Positions 37,864-46,521 of a stretch of 64,000 bases of DNA are shown piece after piece. The position numbers and the translations under genes are program-made. This DNA comes from Chroococcidiopsis thermalis PCC 7203 (GTDB lineage: Bacteria > Cyanobacteriota > Cyanobacteriia > Cyanobacteriales > Chroococcidiopsidaceae), in NCBI RefSeq assembly GCF_000317125.1, contig NC_019695.1:2158336-2222335 (forward strand), in the 5' to 3' direction. Below the pieces are notes generated by a model. That model was not told the origin of the DNA. It ran no database searches and saw only the letters and a list, made by a program, of their open reading frames with translations. Every line of letters starts with the position of its first letter. Position 1 is the first letter of the stretch.

Positions 37864-39188
37864 TACTCCCAATTAACTGCTAAATTAGTTGCTGGATCGA
37901 AAAAGTGAATTTTTTCTGGGTGAAGCGATAGCCATAATTGTTCGCCAATGTTCACCGTCTGCTCTGGTGGAATACGTACTTGTAACGGAGTAGGAGTAGC
38001 ATTAGCCGCAGCCGTAGTGGTGACAAAGAGGTAGGTTTCGTTGCCCAAAGCTTCCACTAGCTCGACTTGTACCGGAAGATTATGAGGTGCGGCGCTACTC
38101 AAATTTAGGTGTTCTGGTCGAATGCCCAAAATTAAATCTCGTCCATCGTACTTCTGTAAAGCAGATGCCCAAACTTCAGGGAGATTGAGACGAAATAGGG
38201 GATGAACGATCGCCGAAGCTTGAAACTGAACTGAGAGAAAGTTCATGGGTGGCGAACCGATGAATTCAGCCACAAACTTAGTCGCGGGGTGATTGTAAAG
38301 CTCTAGCGGACGAGCGACTTGCTCGATTTGTCCTTGGTGCATCACAGCAATGCGATCGCCCATTGTCATTGCTTCTGTTTGATCGTGGGTGACGTAGATT
38401 GTTGTCGTTCCCAACTGGCGTTGCAGTTTGACAATTTGAGCGCGGGTTTCTGCTCGTAATTTTGCATCTAGATTGGACAGGGGTTCGTCCATCAAAAAGA
38501 CTTGGGGGTTGCGGGCGATCGCTCTACCGAGAGCTACCCTTTGCTTTTGCCCCCCCGATAGCTGTTTTGGCAAGCGCTGCAAAAACGATTCGATTTGTAA
38601 CAATGCCGCAACACTTCTAACTCGCTGGTCGATCGCCCGTTCTCTTGCTGTCATGTAACGCAGTCCTTTCGGCAATCGACTGGTCATCCCCACCAAGAAA
38701 TTTTGGATCTGAAGCGGAACTCTTGTCTCCCCTGCTCCCTCGGCTCCCCCAGTTTTGGTACGTCGCAGTCCAAAAGCAATATTGTCATACACCGACATAT
38801 GGGGATAGAGAGCGTAATTTTGAAACACCATCGCGATGTCTCGTGCTTTAGGCGGGAGTTGGTTGACCAAACGATCGCCAACCCAAATGTTGCCTGAACT
38901 TAATTCTTCCAACCCCGCGATCGAGCGCAACAGCGTACTTTTCCCGCAGCCTGAAGGTCCAACCAGCACCATAAACTCGCCATCCTCAATAGTGAGGTTA
39001 ATCGAGCGCAAGACATCGACATTTTCTGCTTGCTTTGGTACTTTCTCCACCTGCGACTTAGATGGAACTTCCATTGCAGGTGTAACCTCAACCGGAGCGA
39101 GTAGATCTGCTGCCATTGGGACTACAGCGCGATCGCCAGGACGAGCGGGAAAGCTTTTGTAAACGTTTTCTAGGGTGACTGCTGCCAT
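37863..39188 (-). CDS. ABC transporter ATP-binding protein, PotA/UgpC type
   Basis: 441 residues from ATG 39188; upstream in-frame codons are heptamer repeat. Walker A GPSGCGKST, Q-loop VFQNYALYPHMSVYDN, signature LSGGQKQRVALGRAI, Walker B VFLMDEPLSNLDAK, H-loop YVTHDQTEAM. A C-terminal TOBE-like part follows from about residue 285. Two additions are unusual: about 35 residues between the first strand and Walker A (VEVTPAMEVPSKSQ), and about 15-20 residues after GLRR encoded by C-rich repeat-like DNA (38717-38760). Operon context: aldehyde dehydrogenase and two permeases of the spermidine/putrescine type lie upstream. Confidence 0.92.
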   Translation of the reverse strand: MAAVTLENVYKSFPARPGDRAVVPMAADLLAPVEVTPAMEVPSKSQVEKVPKQAENVDVLRSINLTIEDGEFMVLVGPSGCGKSTLLRSIAGLEELSSGNIWVGDRLVNQLPPKARDIAMVFQNYALYPHMSVYDNIAFGLRRTKTGGAEGAGETRVPLQIQNFLVGMTSRLPKGLRYMTARERAIDQRVRSVAALLQIESFLQRLPKQLSGGQKQRVALGRAIARNPQVFLMDEPLSNLDAKLRAETRAQIVKLQRQLGTTTIYVTHDQTEAMTMGDRIAVMHQGQIEQVARPLELYNHPATKFVAEFIGSPPMNFLSVQFQASAIVHPLFRLNLPEVWASALQKYDGRDLILGIRPEHLNLSSAAPHNLPVQVELVEALGNETYLFVTTTAAANATPTPLQVRIPPEQTVNIGEQLWLSLHPEKIHFFDPATNLAVNWE

Positions 39189-39198
39189 TGATGAGGAA

Positions 39199-39240
39199 GT
39201 CGAGAGTCGGGAGTCGGGAGTCGGGAGTCGGGAGTCGGAA
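39199..39240. repeat. GAGTCGG heptamer tandem array
   Basis: Five to six copies of GAGTCGG just upstream of the ATPase start, where its ribosome binding site would be expected. Confidence 0.85.
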
Positions 39241-39310
39241 GTGGTGGAGGACAAGCAAAATTCTGATTCCACTAGCCACCAGCCACTAGTCACTGATAAC
39301 TGATAACTGA

Positions 39311-40788
39311 TTAAGCATCGCCAAATACTGTAAAGTGCCAGGGTTTTTTGACTGCGCCGCTGAGGTCGAACATAACGTGTTTGGCAATTGTATATTCATC
39401 AAAAGCATATCGTGAGAGATCTTTGCCGAAGCCGGACTCTTTAAAGCCACCGTGGGGCATTTCGGAAGCCAGGGCAAATGGTCGTTAATCCATACCGTGC
39501 CAAATTGTAGCGCACTCGCAACGCGCCATGCTTTAGCAGAGTCTTTCGTCCACACAGAGGCAGCCAAACCGTATTTCACGTCATTTGCAACTGCGATCGC
39601 CTCTGCCTCAGAATCAAACGAGTTGACTACCAGGACGGGACCGAATACCTCTTCTTGCATAATTTCACTTTGAGTGGCAGCCTGACAAAATATTGTTGGT
39701 TGGTAGAAAAAACCCTTGCCTTCGGGTATTCCGCCTGGTAAGTGCGCGGTAATTCCATCTGCCTTGGCTCTTTCTACAAATCCATACACCCGTTGGCGTT
39801 GGTCAGATGAGATTAATGGACCCATATCTGTTGTTTCTGCTTGTGGCGTTCCCAAGCGGATCTGTTGCGACAGTTCGGTAAAAGCCGATAAGAAATCTTG
39901 ATAGCGGGAGCGTTCTACTAAAATTCGCGTGGCTGCCGTACAATCTTGTCCTGTATTGATGTAAGCGCCAACGACTGCACCTCTAGCTGCTGCTTCGATA
40001 TCTGCATCAGCAAACACGACAAAGGGAGCTTTTCCGCCTAATTCTAAATGCACTCGCGTCACTTTTTGGGCTGCTAGTTCCATAATCCGCTTACCCGTGC
40101 GGGTAGAACCAGTAAACGATACCATTCGCACGTCGGCATGATTGACCAGAGGTTCCCCTACCCCTGGACCTTTACCTGTCACGACATTAATAACGCCTGG
40201 TGGAAAGCCGACTTCTAAAGCTGTTTGAGCCAGCATTATAGTTGTTAGAGGAGTTTGGGGTGCGGGTTTAATCACAACGGTATTACCCGCTGCAACTGCT
40301 GGGGCAATTTTCCATGCTGCCATCATGATTGGATAATTCCAAGGGGCAATGGAGGCAACTACACCGATTGGTTCGCGACGGATAGTAGAAGTGTAGCCAG
40401 GAACAAACTCTCCAGATGCAATTCCCTCTACGACTCTGGCTTGTGCGGCAAAGTAGCGAATATTATCGATCGCAAAGGGAATATCGCCGTTGGCTGCTAG
40501 TTTTATTGGTTTACCGACATTGAGGCTTTCAGTTTGTGCTATTGTTTCTGCTTTTGCTTCTAAAGCATTGGCAAGTTTATACAGCAATGTACTCCGTTCG
40601 CTTGGAGAGAGACTAGACCATGAAGGAAAAGCTTGTTTTGCAGCCTCTACAGCTTTATTCACATCAGCATAGTCTGCTTGCGGGACTTCCGCGATCGCTT
40701 CTTCCGTGGCAGGATCGATGACCGTTTCCCAGTTAGCACTCACCGCTGCCACTGCTTCCCCGCCGATAATCATCTTATGTTGTTCCAT
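39311..40788 (-). CDS. Aldehyde dehydrogenase (aminobutyraldehyde type), frameshifted near the C-terminus
   Basis: NAD-dependent enzyme with VASIAPWNYPIMMAAWKIAP, the glutamate in HLELGGKAPFVVF and the cysteine in NTGQDCTAATRIL. The fold and the polyamine-transporter neighbours suggest oxidation of 4-aminobutyraldehyde from putrescine. After VWINDHLP the frame shifts: the strand reads CATTTGCCCTGGCT, and one extra C would restore LASEMPHGGFKESGFGKDLS to the natural end at 39311. As written, the frame instead continues to 39286 with an unrelated tail. The shift is at about 39472-39474; it is either a real mutation in a C run or a sequencing error. Confidence 0.88.
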
Positions 40789-40811
40789 AATCCCCTCAGT
40801 TATTCAGTTAT

Positions 40812-40875
40812 TGGTGACTAGTGACTAGTGGCTCGAATCTTTGTCTAGTCACTAGCCACCAGCCGCTAGCCACTT
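40812..40875. repeat. Paired inverted heptamer array (hairpin-like)
   Basis: Left arm GGTGACTAGTGACTAGTGGC, spacer about CGAATCTTTGT, right arm CTAGTCACTAGCCACCAGCC and CTAGCCACTT. Lies between permease and dehydrogenase genes. Confidence 0.75.
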
Positions 40876-40883
40876 CCGACTCC

Positions 40884-41672
40884 TCACTCCTCACTCCTCA
40901 CCCCTAACCACTGGCTCAACAGTACCAAACCGACTGAAAATAAAAGAATTAGTGTTACTGTAGCGTTAATTTCTGGGGTCATACCAAAACGCAGTCGCGC
41001 CCATATTTCCATTGGTAGTGTATTATCCTGCCCCGTGAGGAAGATTGTCACGACGATCTCATCAAAACTTAGGGTAAAGGCAAGTAAGGTAGCTGAAATC
41101 AGAGCCGAACGTAACCCAGGAAATACCACTTTCCAAAACGCTTCCCAAGGGGGGGAACCTAAATCGGCGGCGGCTTCTTCCAAACTGCGGGGTAGGCGAG
41201 CAATTCGGGCGGCGACAGTGTTAAATACAACTGGAAAGCCAAACGTGGCATGACCGATGATGACAGTCATTAATCCCAAGGGTAGGTTTATTGCTGAAAA
41301 GAAGCTAAGCATGGCTACCCCCGTGACAATTCCAGGCAGAACAATCGGTAAGATGACTGCGGCGCGAAAGAAGTTTTTGCCAAAGAATTGATATCGCTGG
41401 ATGGCTAAAGCTGCCAAAGTTCCTAAAGTTGCAGCAATAGTACAAGATGCGATCGCCACTTTTAAACTATTAAATAATCCTACTTGCAGTTGTTCGTCCT
41501 GCAAAGCCTTGGCATACCAATCTAGCGTCCAACCGTGAATTGGTAGAGATAGCACTCTCCCCTGACTGAAGCTAAAGATAGCGATCGTCAGGATGGGCAA
41601 ATACATGAATAAATAGATTATCAGCGTAACTGTGCCGAAAATCAATTTAGGGAGTCGTAGGGGCAGGTTCAC
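40884..41672 (-). CDS. ABC transporter permease, PotC type
   Basis: 262 residues from GTG 41672, six hydrophobic segments. The EAA loop, which contacts the ATPase, is EAAADLGSPPWEAFWKVVFP. Opening YLFMYLPILTIAIFSF is typical of spermidine/putrescine permeases. Pairs with the PotB-type permease upstream. Confidence 0.92.
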   Translation of the reverse strand: MNLPLRLPKLIFGTVTLIIYLFMYLPILTIAIFSFSQGRVLSLPIHGWTLDWYAKALQDEQLQVGLFNSLKVAIASCTIAATLGTLAALAIQRYQFFGKNFFRAAVILPIVLPGIVTGVAMLSFFSAINLPLGLMTVIIGHATFGFPVVFNTVAARIARLPRSLEEAAADLGSPPWEAFWKVVFPGLRSALISATLLAFTLSFDEIVVTIFLTGQDNTLPMEIWARLRFGMTPEINATVTLILLFSVGLVLLSQWLGVRSEE

Positions 41673-41783
41673 ACAGAATCTCTATTGAGTACGAAGTTTT
41701 TTTGCGCCCGTACGGGAGTCGGGAGTCGAGAGGGTTCAAGTCCGAATTCCGAATTCCGAATTCCCTTTTGTCTCCTAATAATT

Positions 41784-42659
41784 TCATAAGTTTTCTAAAG
41801 CACCTTTGCGGGAGATAATGGCTATCAGTCCAAATATTAGCAACAATACTACCATTGCTAAAGCAGAACCAAGAGGCCAGTTATCAGCGACACCAAATTG
41901 ATTGGCAACAATATTACCAATCAAAATATCTCCTGCCCCACCCACTAAGGAAGGGGTAATATAATCTCCCATTGTCAAACTGAATACTGATAGCGAACCT
42001 GCCAAAAATCCTGGCAAAACCAGAGGAAAAGTGACTCTACGAAAAGTGTATAAAGGATGTCCTCCTAAATCTGCCGATGCTTCCAGTAAGTTATTCGGCA
42101 ATCTTTCAAAAGCAGTTACTAAAGGTAAAATCGTAAATGGTAGCCATACGTAGCAGAGAGTGACAACCATTGAGAATTGATTGTAGAGAAATAGAGAAGA
42201 AGGCTGGGACAGTATACCTAGAGATATTAGTAAGCTATTGAGTACGCCGTTGTAGCCTAAAATAATTCGCCACGCAAAGACGCGCACGAGATAACTAGAC
42301 CACAGCGGCAAGAGAATTAAGATTGTTAGTAATTGTTTATATTTTCCTGCATACTTAGTCAGAAAGTAGGCAACTGGAAAAGCTAATAAAGTATCAATTA
42401 TAGTGACAGCGATCGCAATGTATAGAGTACGAATAACTGTATTGCGGTAGCCAGAATTAGTTACGATTTGGGCAAAATTTTCCCAGGTGAATCGAGGAAT
42501 AACCTCCACATATTGGTGCTGCATGAAAGCATAACTGAGGAGTATGGCTAGGGGAATGAAATAAAACCCCAACATCCATAAGCAAGGAGGCAAAAAATTG
42601 ACCCAAAAATTTGCTGGTTTAATAGCAGGTTTTGATTGGACTGTTATGGTTGAGTCCAT
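41784..42659 (-). CDS. ABC transporter permease, PotB type
   Basis: 291 residues from ATG 42659; the longer reading starts at a TTG in repeat DNA. Six hydrophobic segments; EAA loop EASADLGGHPLYTFRRVTFP. The set permease-permease-dehydrogenase-ATPase resembles polyamine uptake operons, but no substrate-binding protein (PotD) is present in this window. Confidence 0.92.
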   Translation of the reverse strand: MDSTITVQSKPAIKPANFWVNFLPPCLWMLGFYFIPLAILLSYAFMQHQYVEVIPRFTWENFAQIVTNSGYRNTVIRTLYIAIAVTIIDTLLAFPVAYFLTKYAGKYKQLLTILILLPLWSSYLVRVFAWRIILGYNGVLNSLLISLGILSQPSSLFLYNQFSMVVTLCYVWLPFTILPLVTAFERLPNNLLEASADLGGHPLYTFRRVTFPLVLPGFLAGSLSVFSLTMGDYITPSLVGGAGDILIGNIVANQFGVADNWPLGSALAMVVLLLIFGLIAIISRKGALENL

Positions 42660-42781
42660 TGAGAAAGTCAAAAGTTAAAAGTCAAAAGTCAAAACTTGAG
42701 AAAGTCAAAAGTTAAAAGTCAAAAGTCAAAACTGAGGAGTCAGAAAACAGAAGATAGGAGACAGAGGTTAACATTACGATC

Positions 42782-42817
42782 GATCGCTGGTCACTGGTCA
42801 CTGGTCACTGGTCACTG
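42782..42817. repeat. CACTGGT heptamer array overlapping the 3' end of thiS
   Basis: Five tandem units of TCACTGG. The first units are translated as the last residues of ThiS (TVTSDQ) and provide its TGA stop. Confidence 0.9.
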
Positions 42818-43031
42818 TTGCTCCGCCACCAACAATTGTAACGACTTCTAGGCGATCGCCTGCTTGTAGTTGCGTATTCTCCCAAAATTGACGGTGCAAA
42901 ATTTCGCCGTTGTATTCTACTGCGACCAAGCGCGGGTTAAAACCGAGTTGTTCTAGCGCCTCTGGAAGTCGAGCAGTATTAGCACAATTACGAGTTTCTC
43001 CATTCACTTGTAAGCTAATTTGTTCGGTCAT
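42798..43031 (-). CDS. thiS: Sulfur carrier protein ThiS with repeat-encoded C-terminal tail
   Basis: 77 residues. EQISLQVNGETRNC opens the ubiquitin-like fold; LQAGDRLEVVTIVGGG is the conserved end. In the family the diglycine is terminal so that ThiF can adenylate it and sulfur can be loaded for thiazole synthesis. Here seven residues (ATVTSDQ) follow, mostly encoded by CAGTGAC heptamers. Unless trimmed, the protein could not be activated. It lies 35 bp after thiE in the same direction. Confidence 0.9.
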   Translation of the reverse strand: MTEQISLQVNGETRNCANTARLPEALEQLGFNPRLVAVEYNGEILHRQFWENTQLQAGDRLEVVTIVGGGATVTSDQ

Positions 43032-43066
43032 AAATCTCGATTAACTCCTATTTATGGAGTCTTTAT

Positions 43067-44098
43067 TTATGGAGTTGTACGTGGTTGTACGCGGGCGAGC
43101 TGTGCTAAAAAATACTGCGTTACTAGAGTGGGTTGCTCGGCTCGCACGATCGCTCTTACGACTGCAACTCTCTGCGCACCTGCGTTTAGCACTTCATTCA
43201 CATTGTTAACGTCTATGCCACCGATCGCAAACCAGGGAATGGAAACATTTTTAGCCACATGGCGAATATATTCTAATCCTACTGGTGCTTTACCTGCTTT
43301 TGTCGGCGTTTCGTAGACCGGACCTACACCAATATAATCGGCTCCTTCCTGAATTGCCCGTTGCATTTCTTCTGGATTTGTGGTGGAGCGTCCGATAATT
43401 TTCTGGGGTCCAAGGAGTTGACGGGCGATCGCGATGGGCATATCCTGTTGTCCTAGATGCACTCCATCGGCATCTACTGCCAAAGCAAGATCGATGCGAT
43501 CGTTGACTAAAAAAATTGCCCCGTATTGGTGACAGAGTTGACGTAATTGTCGAGCAGTCTCCAGGCGATCGAGATCTGCGGTATCCTTATCGCGGTACTG
43601 TACGAGGCTCAGCCCTCCTTGCAGTGCTGCTTCTACTACATGAAACAGCCCCTCTGTCGGAGAAGTCACTAAATATAAGTACGATTGCGCTAGTCGTTGG
43701 TGTCGTTGATAACCTAGTAAGTGACTTTCTAGGATATAAACTCGATAACGCATCTGTTTAAAGGCAGCTCCCATTTTCGGATTGTAGAGCTTGCTATATT
43801 CTTCTACTACTCGCAAAGCTTCTTCTACTCGGCAGAAATTGGCTTGCAGCAAAGTTCCCAAGCCAGATCGTTGCTCCTCTTGGGGATGAGTCAGTTCTGT
43901 CCCAGGATCGCCAGGAGTATCTCGTGCCAAACGTAAATCTAGGGTATGCCAGCTGGCTAGCTCTTGGCGTAACTGCTTGCATTCATCGCTGAATTGGCTG
44001 CTATTCAATCCAAATCGACACCATTCTTCTACAATCCGCAAGCCTTCACGGGCGCGGTCTAAATTTGCATCCAAAATTCGGCAGACAGCTGGCTGCAC
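43067..44098 (-). CDS. thiE: Thiamine-phosphate synthase with cyanobacterial N-terminal domain
   Basis: 343 residues. Residues 1-130 form the extra domain common in cyanobacteria (LDRAREGLRIVEEWCRFGL). The TIM-barrel part from about 140 has LVQYRDKDTADLDR, FLVNDRIDLALAVDADGVHL, GRSTTNPEEMQRAIQEGADY and GVGPVYETPTKAGKAPVGLE. It joins the pyrimidine and thiazole halves to thiamine phosphate. Genes thiE-thiS are probably co-transcribed. No TPP riboswitch was recognised upstream. Confidence 0.94.
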   Translation of the reverse strand: MQPAVCRILDANLDRAREGLRIVEEWCRFGLNSSQFSDECKQLRQELASWHTLDLRLARDTPGDPGTELTHPQEEQRSGLGTLLQANFCRVEEALRVVEEYSKLYNPKMGAAFKQMRYRVYILESHLLGYQRHQRLAQSYLYLVTSPTEGLFHVVEAALQGGLSLVQYRDKDTADLDRLETARQLRQLCHQYGAIFLVNDRIDLALAVDADGVHLGQQDMPIAIARQLLGPQKIIGRSTTNPEEMQRAIQEGADYIGVGPVYETPTKAGKAPVGLEYIRHVAKNVSIPWFAIGGIDVNNVNEVLNAGAQRVAVVRAIVRAEQPTLVTQYFLAQLARVQPRTTP

Positions 44099-44208
44099 TT
44101 GTCCTCTCCCGTTTCGTAGCTACTTGACTGAGAACAGACCATTTGATGTTCTAATCGTAACAGTCCCTGCTCAGTTTACGACAGTCGGGAGTCGGGAATT
44201 GGGAGTCG

Positions 44209-44336
44209 GGGGAGAAGGGGGACAAGGGGGACAAGGGGGGAGAAGGGGGACAAGGGGGAGAAGGGGGACAAGGGGGACAAGGGGGACAAGGGAGCAATTA
44301 CCAATTACCAATTACCAACTACCAATTACCAATTAC
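44209..44336. repeat. GGGGGACAA nonamer array followed by ATTACCA heptamers
   Basis: 44209-44292: about nine 9-bp units, some variant GGGGGAGAA. 44297-44336: five to six ATTACCA/ACTACCA units. Both lie in the leader of the DUF1565 gene. Confidence 0.88.
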
Positions 44337-44466
44337 CTCTTGACTTTTAGACTCTTTAGCTATATAAGGAGGCAGAACAAGTCAAAGTAGAAAAAAGCTA
44401 AACTTTATTGCCATTTAAAATTTGGCAGTAAAATTCTGTGTCTGTGTGAGAAGGAGTGCCGTGAGT

Positions 44467-46473
44467 ATGAAAAGTTTCCGTAGCGATCGCCATCCCTATT
44501 TATCCTTCCAGACGATGGCGCAAAAAACTTGCATTCACGGTTTATTCTCAAGTGCCACTAGAATTAGTCTAACTATATTTTTCTGGCTGTGTTTCAGTCA
44601 TGTAGGTGTTGCTATCCCACCACTGCAACTGACGCAAACCCCAACTAGCGAATCTCAAACTGCGAAGAAAGTTATATTTGTCAATCCTACAGCTGGTGAG
44701 AATGGCAATGGCAGTGAAAGCAGTCCTTTTAAAACGATTGCTCAAGCCCTTCAACAAGCTGAATCCAATGTCATCATTAAACTAGCGGCGGGAACTTATA
44801 GCAGAGAATCTGGTGAGACATTTCCGCTCAGACTGAAACCAGGAGTTACTCTTCAAGGCGACTCTAGCAGCCAGGGTAGCAATATTGTTATCAAAGGTGG
44901 GGGAATGTACATGAGTCCTACCTTTGCCCGTCAAGATGTAGCAATTTTAGGGGCGGATGAAGCCGGATTGACAGGAATAACAGTCACGAATCCCAACCCA
45001 CGCGGTTATGGATTATGGATTGAGTCATGCAGTCCGGCGATCGCGGATAATACTTTTACTGGTAGCAGCCACGATGGAATTTCCATCACGGGTGATAGTG
45101 CGCCAATCATCCGTAACAACCGCTTTACTCAAAATGGCGCGAATGGAATTACAGTTTACGGAATTTCCAAACCAGAGATCCGCGCTAATGTCTTTGAGCA
45201 AACCGGTTATGGCATTAATGTTGCTCAACGAGCTGCACCGTTAATTGTAGAGAATCAAATTCTAAATAATCGGGCTGGTGTCGTGTCTCAAGCTTTCACA
45301 AAACCAGTCCTTCGCAATAACATTATCGAGGGTAATAAAGAAGATGGTGTCGTGGCGATCGCCAACAGTCAACCCAATTTAGGCACGCCAACCGAACCAG
45401 GTAACAATCAATTTCGCCAAAATGGTCGTTATGACATCAATAGCAGCGCAGCCAAGCGAGTTACAATCTCTGCGGTAGGCAATCAAGTTACCGCAGATCG
45501 TTCAATTGGTAATATCGATTTTGTAGGAACGAGTAATGTTGCCTCAAATGCGGGAGTCGAGAATCGTAGAGGCGGGTTTAGCGAAAGTGCCACCGATGAA
45601 GCGATAAATCTTGGTTCAAAACCCGCCCGTACAGGAGTCGTAGGGGCGGGTTTACCAGAAGATCCTGTGCGCAAACCTACAATTCCATCAAACTCGCCCG
45701 CACGAGAATCTTTGATGCCGAATTCCGAAGTCAAGCAGGCGGATGACGAGGTTTCCTCGTCATTAAAGCCGCGTCGAATTCCGAATTCTCCTCCAGTTTC
45801 TCAACCAGCATTAGAAGTCGTAGAAATTCCCGTACCGCCTCCAGAGTCGGAATCAGCGCCAGTTCAAAAGAAGCCCGCTCAAAAGCCCAAGAAGCCTTCA
45901 GCATCTAAGCCTAGCAAACCTGCATCACAAAACCAATCTCCAAAAGTTGCGACATCAACGACAAAACCTAAGCCCGAAGTAGCAAAAGCTCCTGCAACTA
46001 AACCCAAGCCCGAAGCAACGAAAGCCCCTGCTACAAATGAGAAGCAACCGCTTGCTGCCAACCCTCAAACTGAAGTGGAAATTCCTGTCAGCCGATCGCA
46101 GCCACCAGCAAAAGGCGATACGATAACTCAAGGCTTACCAACTTTAAAACCAGCTGCCGTCAATCCTAACGAATTGTTACCCGTTCCCGATGGTGACATA
46201 CCTTCTGGTAGCGATCGCCCTGCCCGAATTGCTGCGGTATCATCGCGTAACTCTTCTCAAGTGGGAAGTTTGCGCTATCGAGTCTTGGTAGAAGCAGAAA
46301 ACGCACCTACACAAGAAAAAGTGCGATCGCTCGTTCCTGGTTCGTTTCGGGTTATTGCTAAGGGTAAAACAATTATGCAAGCGGGCGCATTTAGCGATCG
46401 CTCTAAGGCTGATGAAGTCGCGCAGTTACTCACTAGCAACGGGTTAAAAGCTAAAGTTGAACAGATGAATTAG
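44467..46473 (+). CDS. Exported DUF1565 beta-helix protein with C-terminal SPOR domain
   Basis: 668 residues from ATG 44467 (AAGGAG about 10 bp upstream; GTG 44461 is an alternative). A signal segment (ISLTIFFWLCFSHVGVAIPP) precedes DUF1565 (KVIFVNPTAGENGNGSESSP) and right-handed beta-helix repeats such as APIIRNNRFTQNGANGITVY. A Pro/Lys/Ala-rich linker follows (about 370-590), then a SPOR-like end (MQAGAFSDRSKADEVAQLL). SPOR binds denuded septal peptidoglycan in other bacteria. Part of the linker (about 366-432) is encoded by repeat DNA: a 67-bp element, a second half element and a small hairpin. Confidence 0.85.
   Translation: MKSFRSDRHPYLSFQTMAQKTCIHGLFSSATRISLTIFFWLCFSHVGVAIPPLQLTQTPTSESQTAKKVIFVNPTAGENGNGSESSPFKTIAQALQQAESNVIIKLAAGTYSRESGETFPLRLKPGVTLQGDSSSQGSNIVIKGGGMYMSPTFARQDVAILGADEAGLTGITVTNPNPRGYGLWIESCSPAIADNTFTGSSHDGISITGDSAPIIRNNRFTQNGANGITVYGISKPEIRANVFEQTGYGINVAQRAAPLIVENQILNNRAGVVSQAFTKPVLRNNIIEGNKEDGVVAIANSQPNLGTPTEPGNNQFRQNGRYDINSSAAKRVTISAVGNQVTADRSIGNIDFVGTSNVASNAGVENRRGGFSESATDEAINLGSKPARTGVVGAGLPEDPVRKPTIPSNSPARESLMPNSEVKQADDEVSSSLKPRRIPNSPPVSQPALEVVEIPVPPPESESAPVQKKPAQKPKKPSASKPSKPASQNQSPKVATSTTKPKPEVAKAPATKPKPEATKAPATNEKQPLAANPQTEVEIPVSRSQPPAKGDTITQGLPTLKPAAVNPNELLPVPDGDIPSGSDRPARIAAVSSRNSSQVGSLRYRVLVEAENAPTQEKVRSLVPGSFRVIAKGKTIMQAGAFSDRSKADEVAQLLTSNGLKAKVEQMN
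45566..45653. repeat. 67-bp palindrome-ended element plus an adjoining half, inside the DUF1565 gene
   Basis: 45566-45632 begins GTAGAGGCGGGTTTAGC and ends CAAAACCCGCCCGTAC. The interior AAGCGATAAATCTTGG matches AAGCGATAAATTTTGG in the 59114 copy. A second left end, GTAGGGGCGGGTTT, follows at 45640-45653. Confidence 0.88.
45743..45763. repeat. 21-bp hairpin in the DUF1565 linker
   Basis: ATGACGAGG, loop TTT, CCTCGTCAT: a perfect 9-bp stem within the coding sequence, flanked by CCGAATT repeats. Confidence 0.7.
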
Positions 46474-46521
46474 TCCTTCACGGTCAGATTTTAACCATGT
46501 ACCTATCTCTAACAAAAACTA

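Noticed and set aside
41700-41765. A GGTTCAAGTCC stretch resembling a tRNA T-arm
   Set aside because: It is followed by CCGAATT repeats and has no cloverleaf partner sequences; no tRNA was found in the window.
44099-44208. TPP riboswitch upstream of thiE
   Set aside because: I found CTGAGA-like letters but none of the other conserved thi-box segments on the correct strand.
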